Shown piece by piece: positions 43,400 through 55,100 of a stretch of 64,000 nt of DNA. Within the stretch, counting starts at the first letter, position 1, and every line of letters starts with the position of its first letter. The notes under the pieces were generated by a model. The model ran no database searches and was not told the DNA's origin. It saw nothing but the letters and a program-made list of their open reading frames with translations. The stretch comes from Eumeta japonica (Eukaryota > Arthropoda > Insecta > Lepidoptera > Psychidae). The stretch is from positions 1 through 64,000 of the forward strand of contig BGZK01001550.1 of the NCBI GenBank assembly GCA_005406025.1, read 5' to 3'. The position numbers and the translations under genes were made by a program.

Positions 43400-46300
43400 A
43401 AAAAACATGAAACAACCTGATAGCTGAGCGGTGCAATTCCATGGGCTTTTTTGTTTAACACATTCAGACACGGTAATAGCCCTTGCCATATAAATTTCTT
43501 TTTACGAAAAGTTTAAATTCAGAAGGTGGTGAATTCTGAATTTCAGCTGGGTTCTTATTACAGAAGCGCACACATTGCTCCTTGAATGATTTGTTAATTT
43601 TATTGAGTTGGGTTCTATGAACAGCAGGTCGTTTTTATGTCTAGCGTAACGTTATAAATGTCGCTCATTTTTTGAAACGATTGTACATTTCTCTTGACAT
43701 CTACCAGATTTTCGTATATGCATTGTGTTTGTGATGCTAAAATTAAAATATTAATTTCCTTAATTTTTGATGAGAAACATCTATTCTATACACGGATTAG
43801 CGTGGGAAGTTTGAGTGGCTGATGCGTGGTGATTGTGAAGCCTGACGTTACACGAACTATATAGATATATATTATTAACACATAAATATGCTGTACAGGA
43901 CAGACGTGCGAATGAGAGAATATAAGGAATTGAATATACGTATTTATAAATGCTTTAGTTTTTTTTTATAAATAAATTAATTACCAATTTATACAAATTA
44001 TTGTTTTATTACTCAAATTTTCCAATTTCAATTTAAATTTGTTTTATTACTTCAATCCTCCATTTCTTTACGTTATTATTATACTTTAGAGCAAGAGCCC
44101 ACGACGGCCAGACCTTCGTTATTTTATAAAAGCTGAAAGTTTGTCCGCTATAGAAAGATGCATGTCCGCTATACAGGTAAGAACGATCTGTCCGCCTATT
44201 GGGGTAATATCTTTTTATAGGTCCCTAAGTAACATATATAAAATTCAGCTTTTATACTTTAACGAAAGTATAATTATAATTTATTCGAGTTTAGGGCTGT
44301 CTGGCAGGGCGTAGCAACTATCACAAGTGTCCGTCAATGGATGACGTGATTTCTAAAGTTATCCTGAAGAAAATATAAAAAAATTGAGCTTTATACTCTA
44401 AGGAATTTAAGGTACTGTTTTATACACCTTTGCTACCTGTTACCTGTCGGAGCAACCACGACCCAAACTCTATAGTCGCTGATCGTTCTTACCTGTATAG
44501 CGGACATGCATAGGCAAACTTTCAGCTTTTATAAAATAACGAAGGTCTGGCCGTCGTGGGCTCTTAGGCTACTTTGAATTTGATGTTCCCAAAGTAAGTT
44601 TTGACATTAATTCGTCATTCAATTGATTTCATTTATTTATTTGACATTATATTAAAATATTTTGAAGGAATTGATTATTAATGTTTCAATTACTGTAACG
44701 TCATCCTATTTTAATTTATTACCATTCAAAATAATAAAATTAACTTGAAATTATATGTTTTTATTACTAATTAATTGACAGAATTCCTAAAAGAATTCAA
44801 ATCAGTGATATATTACTGAATCAGAATATATTTTCTACCTTTAAATATAATTATTCTCTAATTAATTATTATTCTATTTATAATAATAAGAAATTTATTG
44901 ATTGTATTAACAAATTTTATTCTTTCTTATTATTTCACTTCATATTTATTTTTATTGGTGTTCATTAATTATAAATTCTAATATAAACTTAAATGTTTCA
45001 TATTTTCCGGGCGTCCTATGACAGCCATAAGTCTTTTTTTTTATCTGAAAGATGTCATTGGTCTCAAAAATATGAACAGCACGAATAGCTTGCTTCTGCA
45101 GCATTCAAAATGTGTCAATATCGGCTGCGTGACCTCAATAAAATTTCATAGGTAATGAAACCATGAAAAAAACTGAAATAAGCTAGTCTCGCAGTGCTTT
45201 CGTCTGTGTAGCCAAATTCTTTTCACTGCATATGCTACAGAATCAAACCTTTTAGCTAATATAATATGAGAATTCATAAATTCATAATAATATGAGAATT
45301 ACAATATAACTTAGCATCGAAATAAACCAAATACAAAGTCATGTCCACAATATCCAGAATCTTGTTTTTAACTATTAGGTACGTTTTTTGTCAATCAATT
45401 TAGTATTAGATAATAAAAATCCAACAATTTTTATTGTCCTTTCCAATGGAAGAAATAGAAGAATAGAATATTCTTCTCCATACTCAATAGAAGAAAATTA
45501 TTGATAATAAACCACTCAAATATTTTAGAGATGGTACTATATACTTCGTCAAAAACTGGTTGATGCCCATCAATTTCAAAAAGTAAGGAGGTATCAGCAA
45601 GTAATACAATCCCATAACCATCCTTAACCAGATGTGGTAGATTATTTACGTATATCTGAATTACATACACCTATTTATGTAATTTGAACTCTGTGGTATA
45701 CCCATATTAACTGTAGACCTTCACGACCTCTTACCATTAATATTTACCCTTTGAATTTTATCACTTAGATAAGATTCCAGAAGTCCCAGAGATTGACCCG
45801 TGACGCGATAATAATGTAGTTTCCTGTTCAATGTATCTGAACGCAGTCAAATGCCTTGGATAAATCACAGAAAACACCAATCGCGTCCCGTTAATCATAA
45901 CAGCCATCAAAAGTCTGCTGAATACGTTTAATACCGGTTTCGGTTATTGAGCGACCTTTTTTGAATAGAAACTGTTTAACGTTTATCAAATTATTATTTT
46001 AAAAATATTGCAATAGTTGATTTGAAATATCCAAAGATTATAGTTAATATCGATAGTATTGATATGGGTCTATATTTCATAGAGTCAGATATACTACCGC
46101 ATTTAAATAATGAAGTTATTTTACTTTGCTTCATTGAATCAGGGAACACCCTATAATCAAGAAATTAAAATCGCGAGAATTAAAATTTCTACTAGACATG
46201 GAGCAATGTAGTCCAATATTGAATCAAATATTTTTACGGAAAGGTCATCAAAATCGGCATTTTTTTGAATTTCTATGCATTTGAATTTTATAATAACGTC

Positions 46301-47290
46301 ATTGTAATGGACATAAGTAAATGCGGATCCAACGCCGCAAACATCCACATCACGCTGCTACGAAGATTCGGCGAGATTGGGCCATGACTAAAGAGATTGT
46401 GTAGTTGAAACTGATGTACTTACAAAGAATTTTTCCAAAACAAAAGCAACTTCTATATCTGTATAAAATTTTGTTATTACTTTTTAATTGAAAATGTCGG
46501 GATGTGTGTTTACCAGTTTCACTATTTATTATATTTCAAATATATTTATCACACCTGTGTTTGTCTTTGTTTCCAAATATATTTGAATTATTAAATGTCC
46601 TTTTCTCATAAAGCGCATACAATTTACATATGATTGTATGAATGCCCACTGTTGCCCAAACACTAAATGACAAGGTATTAACATGCATATTTTTTGAACT
46701 AAAAAGTTGTATTTAGACCTGATTACAGTTAACAGTGGACCATATAATTCATTTGGGTCCTTACAAAGTAACAAATTTGATAACATTTTTAAAACATTAT
46801 TTCTAAAGTGCTCAAGACAATCAATATTCATAGACGCAATTTTGATTTTAGGTTTGACTTTTTTTAGCATTAATTTTGAACGTTACTGGCTCTACACAAT
46901 TGTTAAGTGATGATTTATTTATAAATGACATACTCTGGCATCATATTCTTGAACATATTATCTAGATAGGATGACCAAGGAGCTGTGAACTAGTTGCTTT
47001 CAAAAATAAATTGTCCTAATTAAAACATCGGAATAAAGATTTTATTCTCGTACACAGACAAAAAAAAATCCAGTAGATTCATATTAAAATCTCTGCAATC
47101 AGCAATAAATTTACTATATTTACTGATTTTATAAAAATACTATCCACTATTATTTCAACACTGTATGATTACGTTGTAGGTCTGTATACGCTTAATACGA
47201 TAATGTTCTAGTTCTATGCAGGCCACTTCGTAATAGTTCGCTCAATAGATAGATTCACAACATCTAAACTTCTTTGTAGTCTCATATAAT
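43400..47290 (-). mobile_element. Decayed LINE ORF2, interrupted by a foldback MITE
   Basis: On the - strand, high to low coordinates, pieces of one non-LTR ORF2 appear in the right order. Endonuclease: EVACIELEHYRIKRI near 47225. RT fingers: KNADFDDLSVKIFDSILDY near 46250. Palm: VNNLPHLVKDGYGIVLLAD then TSLLF near 45590, where one Asp of the ADD box is lost. Thumb: AYAVKRIW...ARL..YF near 45220 and CRSKLFVLFIF near 45085. C-terminal tail: FCNKNPAEIQNSPPSEFKLF then VKRNLYGKGYY near 43560. Stops and frameshifts throughout. The order over 3.9 kb supports a single old insertion later split by the element at 44093-44565. Confidence 0.75.
44093..44565. mobile_element. Foldback MITE inserted in the LINE
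   Basis: The left arm 44093-44187 ('aagagcccacgacggccaga', 'aaaagctgaaagtttg', 'catgtccgctatacaggtaa', 'gaacgatc') is the inverse of the right arm 44481-44565 ('gatcgttcttacctgtatag' ... 'cgtcgtgggctctt'), with one ~10-base indel. The centre is 290 bp and non-coding. Confidence 0.8.
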
Positions 47291-47319
47291 TTTTGAAATT
47301 ATTCATTCTCATTATCATC

Positions 47320-47900
47320 ATACCGGGTGTAAGGGACAGCCTTCCGCAAACTGATAGAGTGAACTCAGTATATTATACTAAGATGATCCGCGCATGAAAT
47401 TATTTCAGAAAAGTTAAGGGAATCCAAGAAAACTGATTTGTTTTATCACCTCCTACGCAATGTATCGTTATCATTTTTAAATCACGCGGGCGCGCAGCAC
47501 AGCTGTCGGCCGCTTAAACAGACATGCGCTTACAGCACGATCGCGGCAAGAACAGAAAGAGCCAACGCGCGACTGACGACCGCCGCCGCTGCCGTGCCCT
47601 GTGCGCCGTGCCGGGCGTGACAGCGTGAACTCTGTAGCTAGGCAGATAGTAGAACAGCTGATTCCGTGCGTTGTTCGTTAAAGTAATTTAAAGACCCATT
47701 GCTGCTTTTTTTATTTTACCTGTTTTATTTACAAAAATTGAATGCTGCGTATAGAAAATGTGATTTTACATAGAAATAAAATACTTTTAACTGAAAAAAA
47801 AAAATTTTTTTCTGAGAAAATTTTCATTGGATTTTGATTCAAAATAAGGATCCGAATGCACCCTATCAATTTGCGAAGGGCTGTCTCTTACAACCTGTAT
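47320..47900. mobile_element. TIR element with GC-rich core
   Basis: 38-base terminal inverted repeats: left 47320-47357 begins 'ataccgggtgtaagggacag', right 47863-47900 ends 'ctgtctcttacaacctgtat', 32 of 38 positions matching. The core (47480-47640) is CpG-rich ('gggcgcgcagcacagctgtc'), with small frames but no recognisable protein. Non-autonomous DNA element; class unknown. It sits directly against the 5' side of the LINE relic. Confidence 0.65.
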
Positions 47901-49130
47901 ATATTCATACGCCAAGGTTATGATGTTTGCCTCCCTTTATAGAAAAAAAACTCACAATTACTCCACATAACTTTTATATTATGTATTTCATAAATAATTG
48001 ATTGCTCTACCGGCGTCAAATATTAAAAACTTTATTGTTTTTGTTAATTAATTAATCATTAAAATTATATATATTCTGCCATCTACCGACTTTCCTTTTG
48101 AAACAACGTCAACATAATTGACGGTCGGTAAAAAGACACATAGCAATGCTGCCATTTGACGATTTTAATCTATACAATGTCAATATGATTAACAGTCGCA
48201 AATTTTTTTGTTCAAATATTTCTTTGATTTGTCATCTGACCTTCATAGTATGATATAAGCCTAGGCGACGAACACTGAAAAATCAAGCAGAAAAACGTAG
48301 AACTAAGTTAAATCAAATGACTGTATATATATACTTAAAATATTGTTTATGATAAAGTTTTGTAATAAAAAGGAAATACAAATAATATTTACATTAATTT
48401 TGTAAACTGATAATTATTACATATAATTTCTGCAAATTCTTCGCACAGGGTACGTCTAGTATTATTTTTAATTAGTACTAGAGTCTTTATGCAAAGCTTT
48501 ATCTCTTTTTAACGAATTTTCTACGTGGTGAAATACATGAACTGGTGACTTCTAAGCCAATGTTCTATAAAATATAATACGCCAATCTCATTATAATTCA
48601 AGAATAATTCAATTTCGAGTCCTTTGCGTCAGCATTCCCTTTGTATTTTGGTGTATTAAATTGAATTATACATTTTTTTTAATTAATAGGATTGTTTTCT
48701 CAATCATATGATTGACATAATATTTACAGACAATACGTCAATTCACTAAAAATGTCAGTCATGTCACAATCGTTTTGTTCCTTCCTGTCAATTTGTGAAA
48801 TTGCACTGCAGAGTGATTTTTGTTTGCCAATGAAAGTTCCTTCATAATTTAAATTTTCGTGTTTTTACTCTAATGAGACACCTTTGAATAGACTTATAAT
48901 GGTCATACAAAATAAAGAAAGTTCATTAAAATCGACCATTTACTCGAATATTCATGATGGGGATTGTCTACAAATGTTACCTTGGTCACTTTTCAATTAT
49001 TACTAAATTAATTCATTTTAAAATATCAGTTAGGAATTAATTTTGCGTATTAATATTTCTATGTAGTTTAAGTGGGTTTAGATTTAATTACTACATTTAA
49101 GTATAGTATTTATGTAGTGTAAATTTCACA
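47901..49130. other. Upstream flank of gene 2
   Basis: AT-rich with no GC-rich promoter block like that of gene 1. The leader just before the ATG contains 'tttatgtag' ending at 49117, a possible acceptor, so a non-coding first exon further upstream cannot be excluded. Confidence 0.4.
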
Positions 49131-49788
49131 ATGAATATTCAAGTTTGTAGGGACACATCAGACGCTGTGGCGTTGTACTTGCCTCAGCGTTTGTACCTCA
49201 AATCTTTCGCAAAGCTTAACATTTCTGTCCAGCTTCCTTCTCTCAAGGTGCACGGCAAGGCGATCTCCAACTGGGAGCTTATGGAGAAGCTCCGTAAGAT
49301 GATTCTCCCGGAGACCTTTTCTGTTTTGAAAGTGTCTAAAAATACAACAGAAGTGATAAGATTCGATGCCGAATTAGAAAATCGGAACAAACTCGAAAGA
49401 GTATTATGCAGATTAGATGATAGAGTGATTCAATTGAATGACTACCCAGAAGCATTACGAGTTCGCGTTTCAGAAGCTAAAACTGATTTCCCAAGTCGCC
49501 ATGGTTGGGACTCTTTCTTTCGTGATGCCACAGATATGGATGAAATGAAGCCAGGTGAAAGACCAGACACTGTGCACATATCTAATTTACCTATTCGTTG
49601 GTTTGTCAGTGCATGCGATAGGGATGAAGATTCTATGCCATCTGAGAGTTTGTTTAAGAAAGTTTTTGAGAAATTTGGTAACATCAGACAAGTGGATGTG
49701 CCAGCAGCAGACCCTTTTCGAATGCAAATGAAAGCGGCGATGCGTGGCATCACAACTCCACCACAAGATTCAGCTCTTTATTTTGAAG
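49131..49788 (+). CDS. AKAP17A: Gene 2 exon 1 (residues 1-219 plus one base)
   Basis: Starts at the first ATG of the open frame, context 'tcacaATGa'. Ends TTT GAA G before GTAAGT (phase 1). Carries the N-terminal domain and RNP2-like strand. Confidence 0.9.
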
Positions 49789-52130
49789 GTAAGTAAATGT
49801 TATGTTTTATTGTGCCCATGTAATTATATTTGGACACAAATTAAAAGTGTATCTCTTACATGAACTTAATTTTAATAGAAACATTTTTAATTTATTTGTT
49901 CAAAAATAATATATCATTATAAGTTAATATGTTATATTTCAATGATCCATTAATGTGAAAAAATTGTATCAGGTTAAGAACATTGTCAATAAATTTTATT
50001 TGAAGCAGTACGAATAACGGGGCCCCATTATTAAAATGTTATTTATTTACCTTTAGAATTAATAAAACCTGTGGTTGGTTTTTAATAAACCTGTATTTGA
50101 TTTTTAGATAATAATTATTCGAATCTATACCTTTGTATTTGTAATAAAATTATCTTTTATTATGTATTTCAATGGTAAACAGATCAGGGCAGTCACCTAT
50201 AACAATTGTACCTGCTTGCCCCATATTCACGAATAGAAACAAATAGGCACTTAGGCATATTTCTTATGTTTCAAATTTTCAATTCAAATAACATTAGTTT
50301 GGTAAACAATTGGGGGATACATGATAAAAAAATTCAACAATATTTTTTTAATTAAGGATTTCCATAATAGTGTGATAGTCAGTACATTTGGGATGCATAC
50401 CTCTATAAACTAGTCTTCATAAAAATATATTTTATTTCATAAAAAGATGGGTGAAGTATGACTCTCTTCACATCCTGTACTAGATGTGATTAAAATTTAT
50501 CAGTATTAAGTCTTAAGCATGTTTTTATAGACATACATAATTACATATTGTATGAGTAGATAGACCTATGTATGATCAATAATCACATATTTTATATTGG
50601 TATTTAACTATGATTTTTATATCGTAATATAAAATATTCTATATGGATAAATTTCTAGTATGATCAATAATCACATATTTTATATTGGTATTTAACTATG
50701 ATTTTTATATCGTAATATAAAATATTCTATATGGATAAATTTCTAGGAAGAAATCTAAAATAGTTCATTTGTACTACAATTATTATAATATGCAATTATT
50801 CTTATGGAAGCCAGTCACAATTGTGAAAGATAGTGTATAAGTTTTACAAGTGTATATGTGTATCTTATAATGGCACTCTGCTATTCCTATAAACTAACAT
50901 AGTGAGTTGTTCCATAAGTAATGTCGGTTTTCATAACTGAAATTTATATGCTTCTTTTTATGCATGTCATAACTTGTTATGACAAGTCTTTAGTTCTAGG
51001 AAGAGTACAATTGTTTTACTTTCTTTAATGATTCTGTCTATGTTAATTGACTGAAGCAGGACGATCTGGTAATGATATGTGTGGAGTATAATAAATATGA
51101 ACTTTGTGTATTGCGTACACATTATTGGAAACAAAAGTTTTAAAGAAGTCATGGCAGCAAGAAAAATATGTACAATTGAAGGAGAGGATAGTTAGTGAGC
51201 AAAGAGAACAGTATGAGTTTCATTATTTTAATAGTGAAGATTTGATGCTGGTAGACCATTCACGCTCTGGCCGCCCACATGTATTGAATGTTGGGACTAC
51301 AAAGGAAGCGGTTGAAAACCAACCTAATTCCAGCACTCTTTGATTGTGACACTCCCTTGGACCTTTTAAATACATCATATATTGGCACTTAAAATAATCG
51401 GATAAGATCTATAAAAGTTGTAAAATAGTGCCCCACTAATTAAGTGAGACTTAAGGGAAATGTTGAGTAGAATTGTGCAAACAGCTTCTTGCCTTGCCTA
51501 AAGATGATTGTTTTAATAAACACATTGTTATTTAATGAAAAATGAATTTGCCTAAATAACCCAAACATGAAAAATCAATGGTTAGATAATTCCCTGAACC
51601 TGTCATGAAGAGAGATAGATTTGAGCCAAAAGTAGTAGTATTTTTTATGTGTATGATGTAATTATGAAGGTTTACTTTGAAATAATTCCAGATGGTCAAA
51701 TTATCATTATGTACCGTGATATATAGTGAACAGCTGACATGAATGTATGAGGTTTTGTTATAGAAGTATCCAGGTTTGGTAAACTGAAAATGGGTGCTCT
51801 TATAACATGACAATGCTAAACCACATACTGTGAAAGTTATGCGGCATAAGATCGAAGAACCTGATGGTATTGAACTCCTACCACACCTGATATTTAGTCC
51901 AGAACTTGTGCCGTCAGACTGCTATTTATTTAAAGCTATTGCAAAATTAATTTGAAGAAAAAAATTTTATTCCAAAGATGTTGAAAACACAGTGCGGAAA
52001 TTCTTCCATCTAAACTCAAGGAATAGCATTACAAGGGATACCAACAAGGTCTCTGAGAGCTTGCTAGACATAGGGTTGAAACCATAGAATACTATGGGCT
52101 ATACTTTGAATATTAAGATTCTGTTTTTGT

Positions 52131-52175
<45 letters not shown>

Positions 52176-55100
52176 TTATGTTAATAATCAAAGTGAACAT
52201 TAAAAGCCAACATTATTTATGAGACATTTTAATATTTATAATGCCAGTTCTAATTTCTTATTTCATTTTTAGTGATATTCATATAATATTTAATAAATTT
52301 TTTTCAAATTGCAGGTTACATACAATTTAGTGAATATGTCGGCTTTGTTCGTTGTATGGATGCATTACGTGGTCGTAAGCTCCTCCGTAAACAGGATGAT
52401 GTTGCCGAATGGTGTGGTATACATGTTGATTTTGACAAAACAAAGCATATGACAGATGCTGCAGTCAAGAGACGCTCCATTGTTAGAGAAAGACTCCTGG
52501 CTCGGCAAAGAGCAAAAGAACACGACGAACAGCAAGAAAAGGAGAAGATTGCTAAGCGTGAACTGAAAGAAAGGTTCGTACTAATTTTTAGGGTAAAATA
52601 AAATATTTACATTTGTGGTCTTTTGAAGCTGTAAGAAAATTAAGTTACTAAATCTAAAATATAAAACTTTAGAATCGTTAAATTTGACTAGAATGAAGAT
52701 CTCACAGCACAAACAAGTAAAGGAAAAATTAAAATTGGTAATTTGCAGTTATATCATATTGTTATAATTTTTTTTATGATTACAAACTTATACTTTTAAT
52801 CGGTGTATGGACTGTGATGTAAACCAATATATCGGAGAATTATTTAATTTTATGCTATTTGTGGCATTTTTGTTGTGTTTAATAAAGTTATTGTAGACAA
52901 TATAAAGCGTAAATTGAGTCTGACATTTTGCTATGTAAATGTTTCAGTTCGAGTGATGCATAATAATTGTTCTTAAGTGCCTGATTTTTATAATGTGGAT
53001 CTTGTATGATAACTTATAATGCACTTTGTATTAATTGGTTATATTGTTATAAAATCACATTATTGGGGGTTTGGAGGTTGATATCAGATGAAAGGAAACA
53101 TGTAGAACAGCAAAAGCATATATTCAGGAATACAGTCACAATAAATAGCTACGGAACCAGTTGATCATTTGTCTTTGATCACATTTGATTTTTGAATGCT
53201 CGGATCGCAGAAATAAAACAGCGCGCCGTACTTCACTATTTGTACTTGCATACTGGCTTTCTATAAATGTCTAGAATCATTCAGAATAACAAGTCCTAAA
53301 CATGTCATATGTGACATAAACAAATAAGATTTATTGCCTCTTGAAAATTCCATCCCACAAAATAAATTGTGAAAATACTTCAAAAGTGTTGACAGAGATA
53401 AAAGCCGGCACGTAGGGGCTTGTTCATTTAGAGAATTCTATACTCCAACATTTTTTTATATGGGAATTACTTTGCAGTTCTATTTTTAGCTTCGAATTGC
53501 ATTTCCTAACAATATATTTTATTGAATTTCGATTTGTTGCATACAACTTCCTAATGCAAAAACCCCAGAAAAGATGATATTGGGCAATAATTTTGAAGTC
53601 TTATTTTTGATTTTGTAGGCAAAAGCAAGAACGAGCAGAAAGAGATAAGTTGGAAAGAATGCGTGAACGTGAGGAGCGGAGGAAAAAGAAACAATTAGCG
53701 AAATTAATGGCCAGAGATGGTGTCGATATCAATAGCCATGTTGTCGAAGAGGAAAAGAAACTTCTTAAAGCTCAACGGAAATTACAGGCCATACGACTCA
53801 TTGAAGAATTATTCAAGAGAATTGAGGTGATTAATCAATATAAGATTTTAAAAATAATATTGTAAGACATGTCAGATGGGTCATATTTGTGGAATTGCAA
53901 ATAAATGTCTATCTCACATAGTTAAATAATGACCTGTAGACAATATGTAATTAGACTCCATATATTTTAATCAGTAGATTGCATTGTGGTCTAGTCAGTA
54001 GTTTGTTTAAATGTACATTTCAACACAAATTTTTGCCACTCTGAATTGTCTGCGAATGATGTGCATTACTGACCCTTCCTTCCTATCCCTCGCGTTCTTA
54101 TTTTATGCCAATGCAACACTTCTGTGACTAATTTCATAGCAGCAAAGATTTGTGTGCTGTTATTGTAAGGTGTATACTATAAGGTTGATTGAAGATTGCA
54201 CAATACAGAATGATTATGTTATCCTTGTTCCAAAACTCATTTAGATGTTTAATAAAGGTCGGATATGACTATAATATCTAAAATAGGATATCAGGAGATC
54301 TTTAATTGACCAAAAAGCAAGATTGTTGAATAATTATACATCATGCACGAAATACTGTGTAAAAGTACAGTTGCTTTTCTTAAGTTGAACATCAAAGGAG
54401 ACACCAAAAATTCAAGTTATAGAGCTTTAGAGTTACGGAGGATTTCGACTAATAATAATAAGTACCCAAAACAAAACACCTGACACCAAGTAAGCAAGCA
54501 GGCATTAACGTCAATCATCAATTTCTTTAGCAGTTCTTAGAATTGGTAATCATATTCATTGTATACTCTTAAATTGTTTTCTAAAAAACCATGGTGTATA
54601 TTATCCGCAAATTCTTAAAATGTTCATTGAATGATATGAGTCAATAAATTTCAAATAATCAAGTAAAGGTTGTAAAATGTATAAAACATTCCTATGTTGG
54701 AGATATAGAGGTCCAATTTATTTTTTGAATTACAGAGGGAAAATGTGCCAAAATTGCTTGGAGTGACTCACTGATTATTTAGAATAATAGGCAGTTGAGA
54801 TTTCGAGTAATAGAGATTTTGGGGCTTGAATGAAGGAAGGTAACAAAACTTGTTCTCGGTTTTGTAGATTTTTAAGTTTTGGATGTTTTCAGCTTATTGA
54901 GGTTCGACTTGAAGAGGTTCTACATACATGTTTTGCATACTCCTATTTTGATGTACAATAGATTATTTTTCTACCAACAAATAATATAAGATACATCAAA
55001 AACAGTTCTCTGTAAATTTCTACACATTTTTTTACTTGTCACATTCCACTGCATTATAATATAACTTTCACATTTATAATATAATCCTATTAATATCATA

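Larger units (their letters stand above)
49789..52314. other. Gene 2 intron 1
   Basis: 2.5 kb. Contains an 88-bp perfect tandem duplication, a mariner relic and an (AT)n run, listed separately. Confidence 0.75.

Noticed and set aside
43307..43489. 60-codon - strand frame with a hydrophobic segment (FFLGVVLILLIIQYF)
   Set aside because: It overlaps, in another frame, the C-terminal tail of the LINE relic, so the membrane-like run is probably a chance reading.
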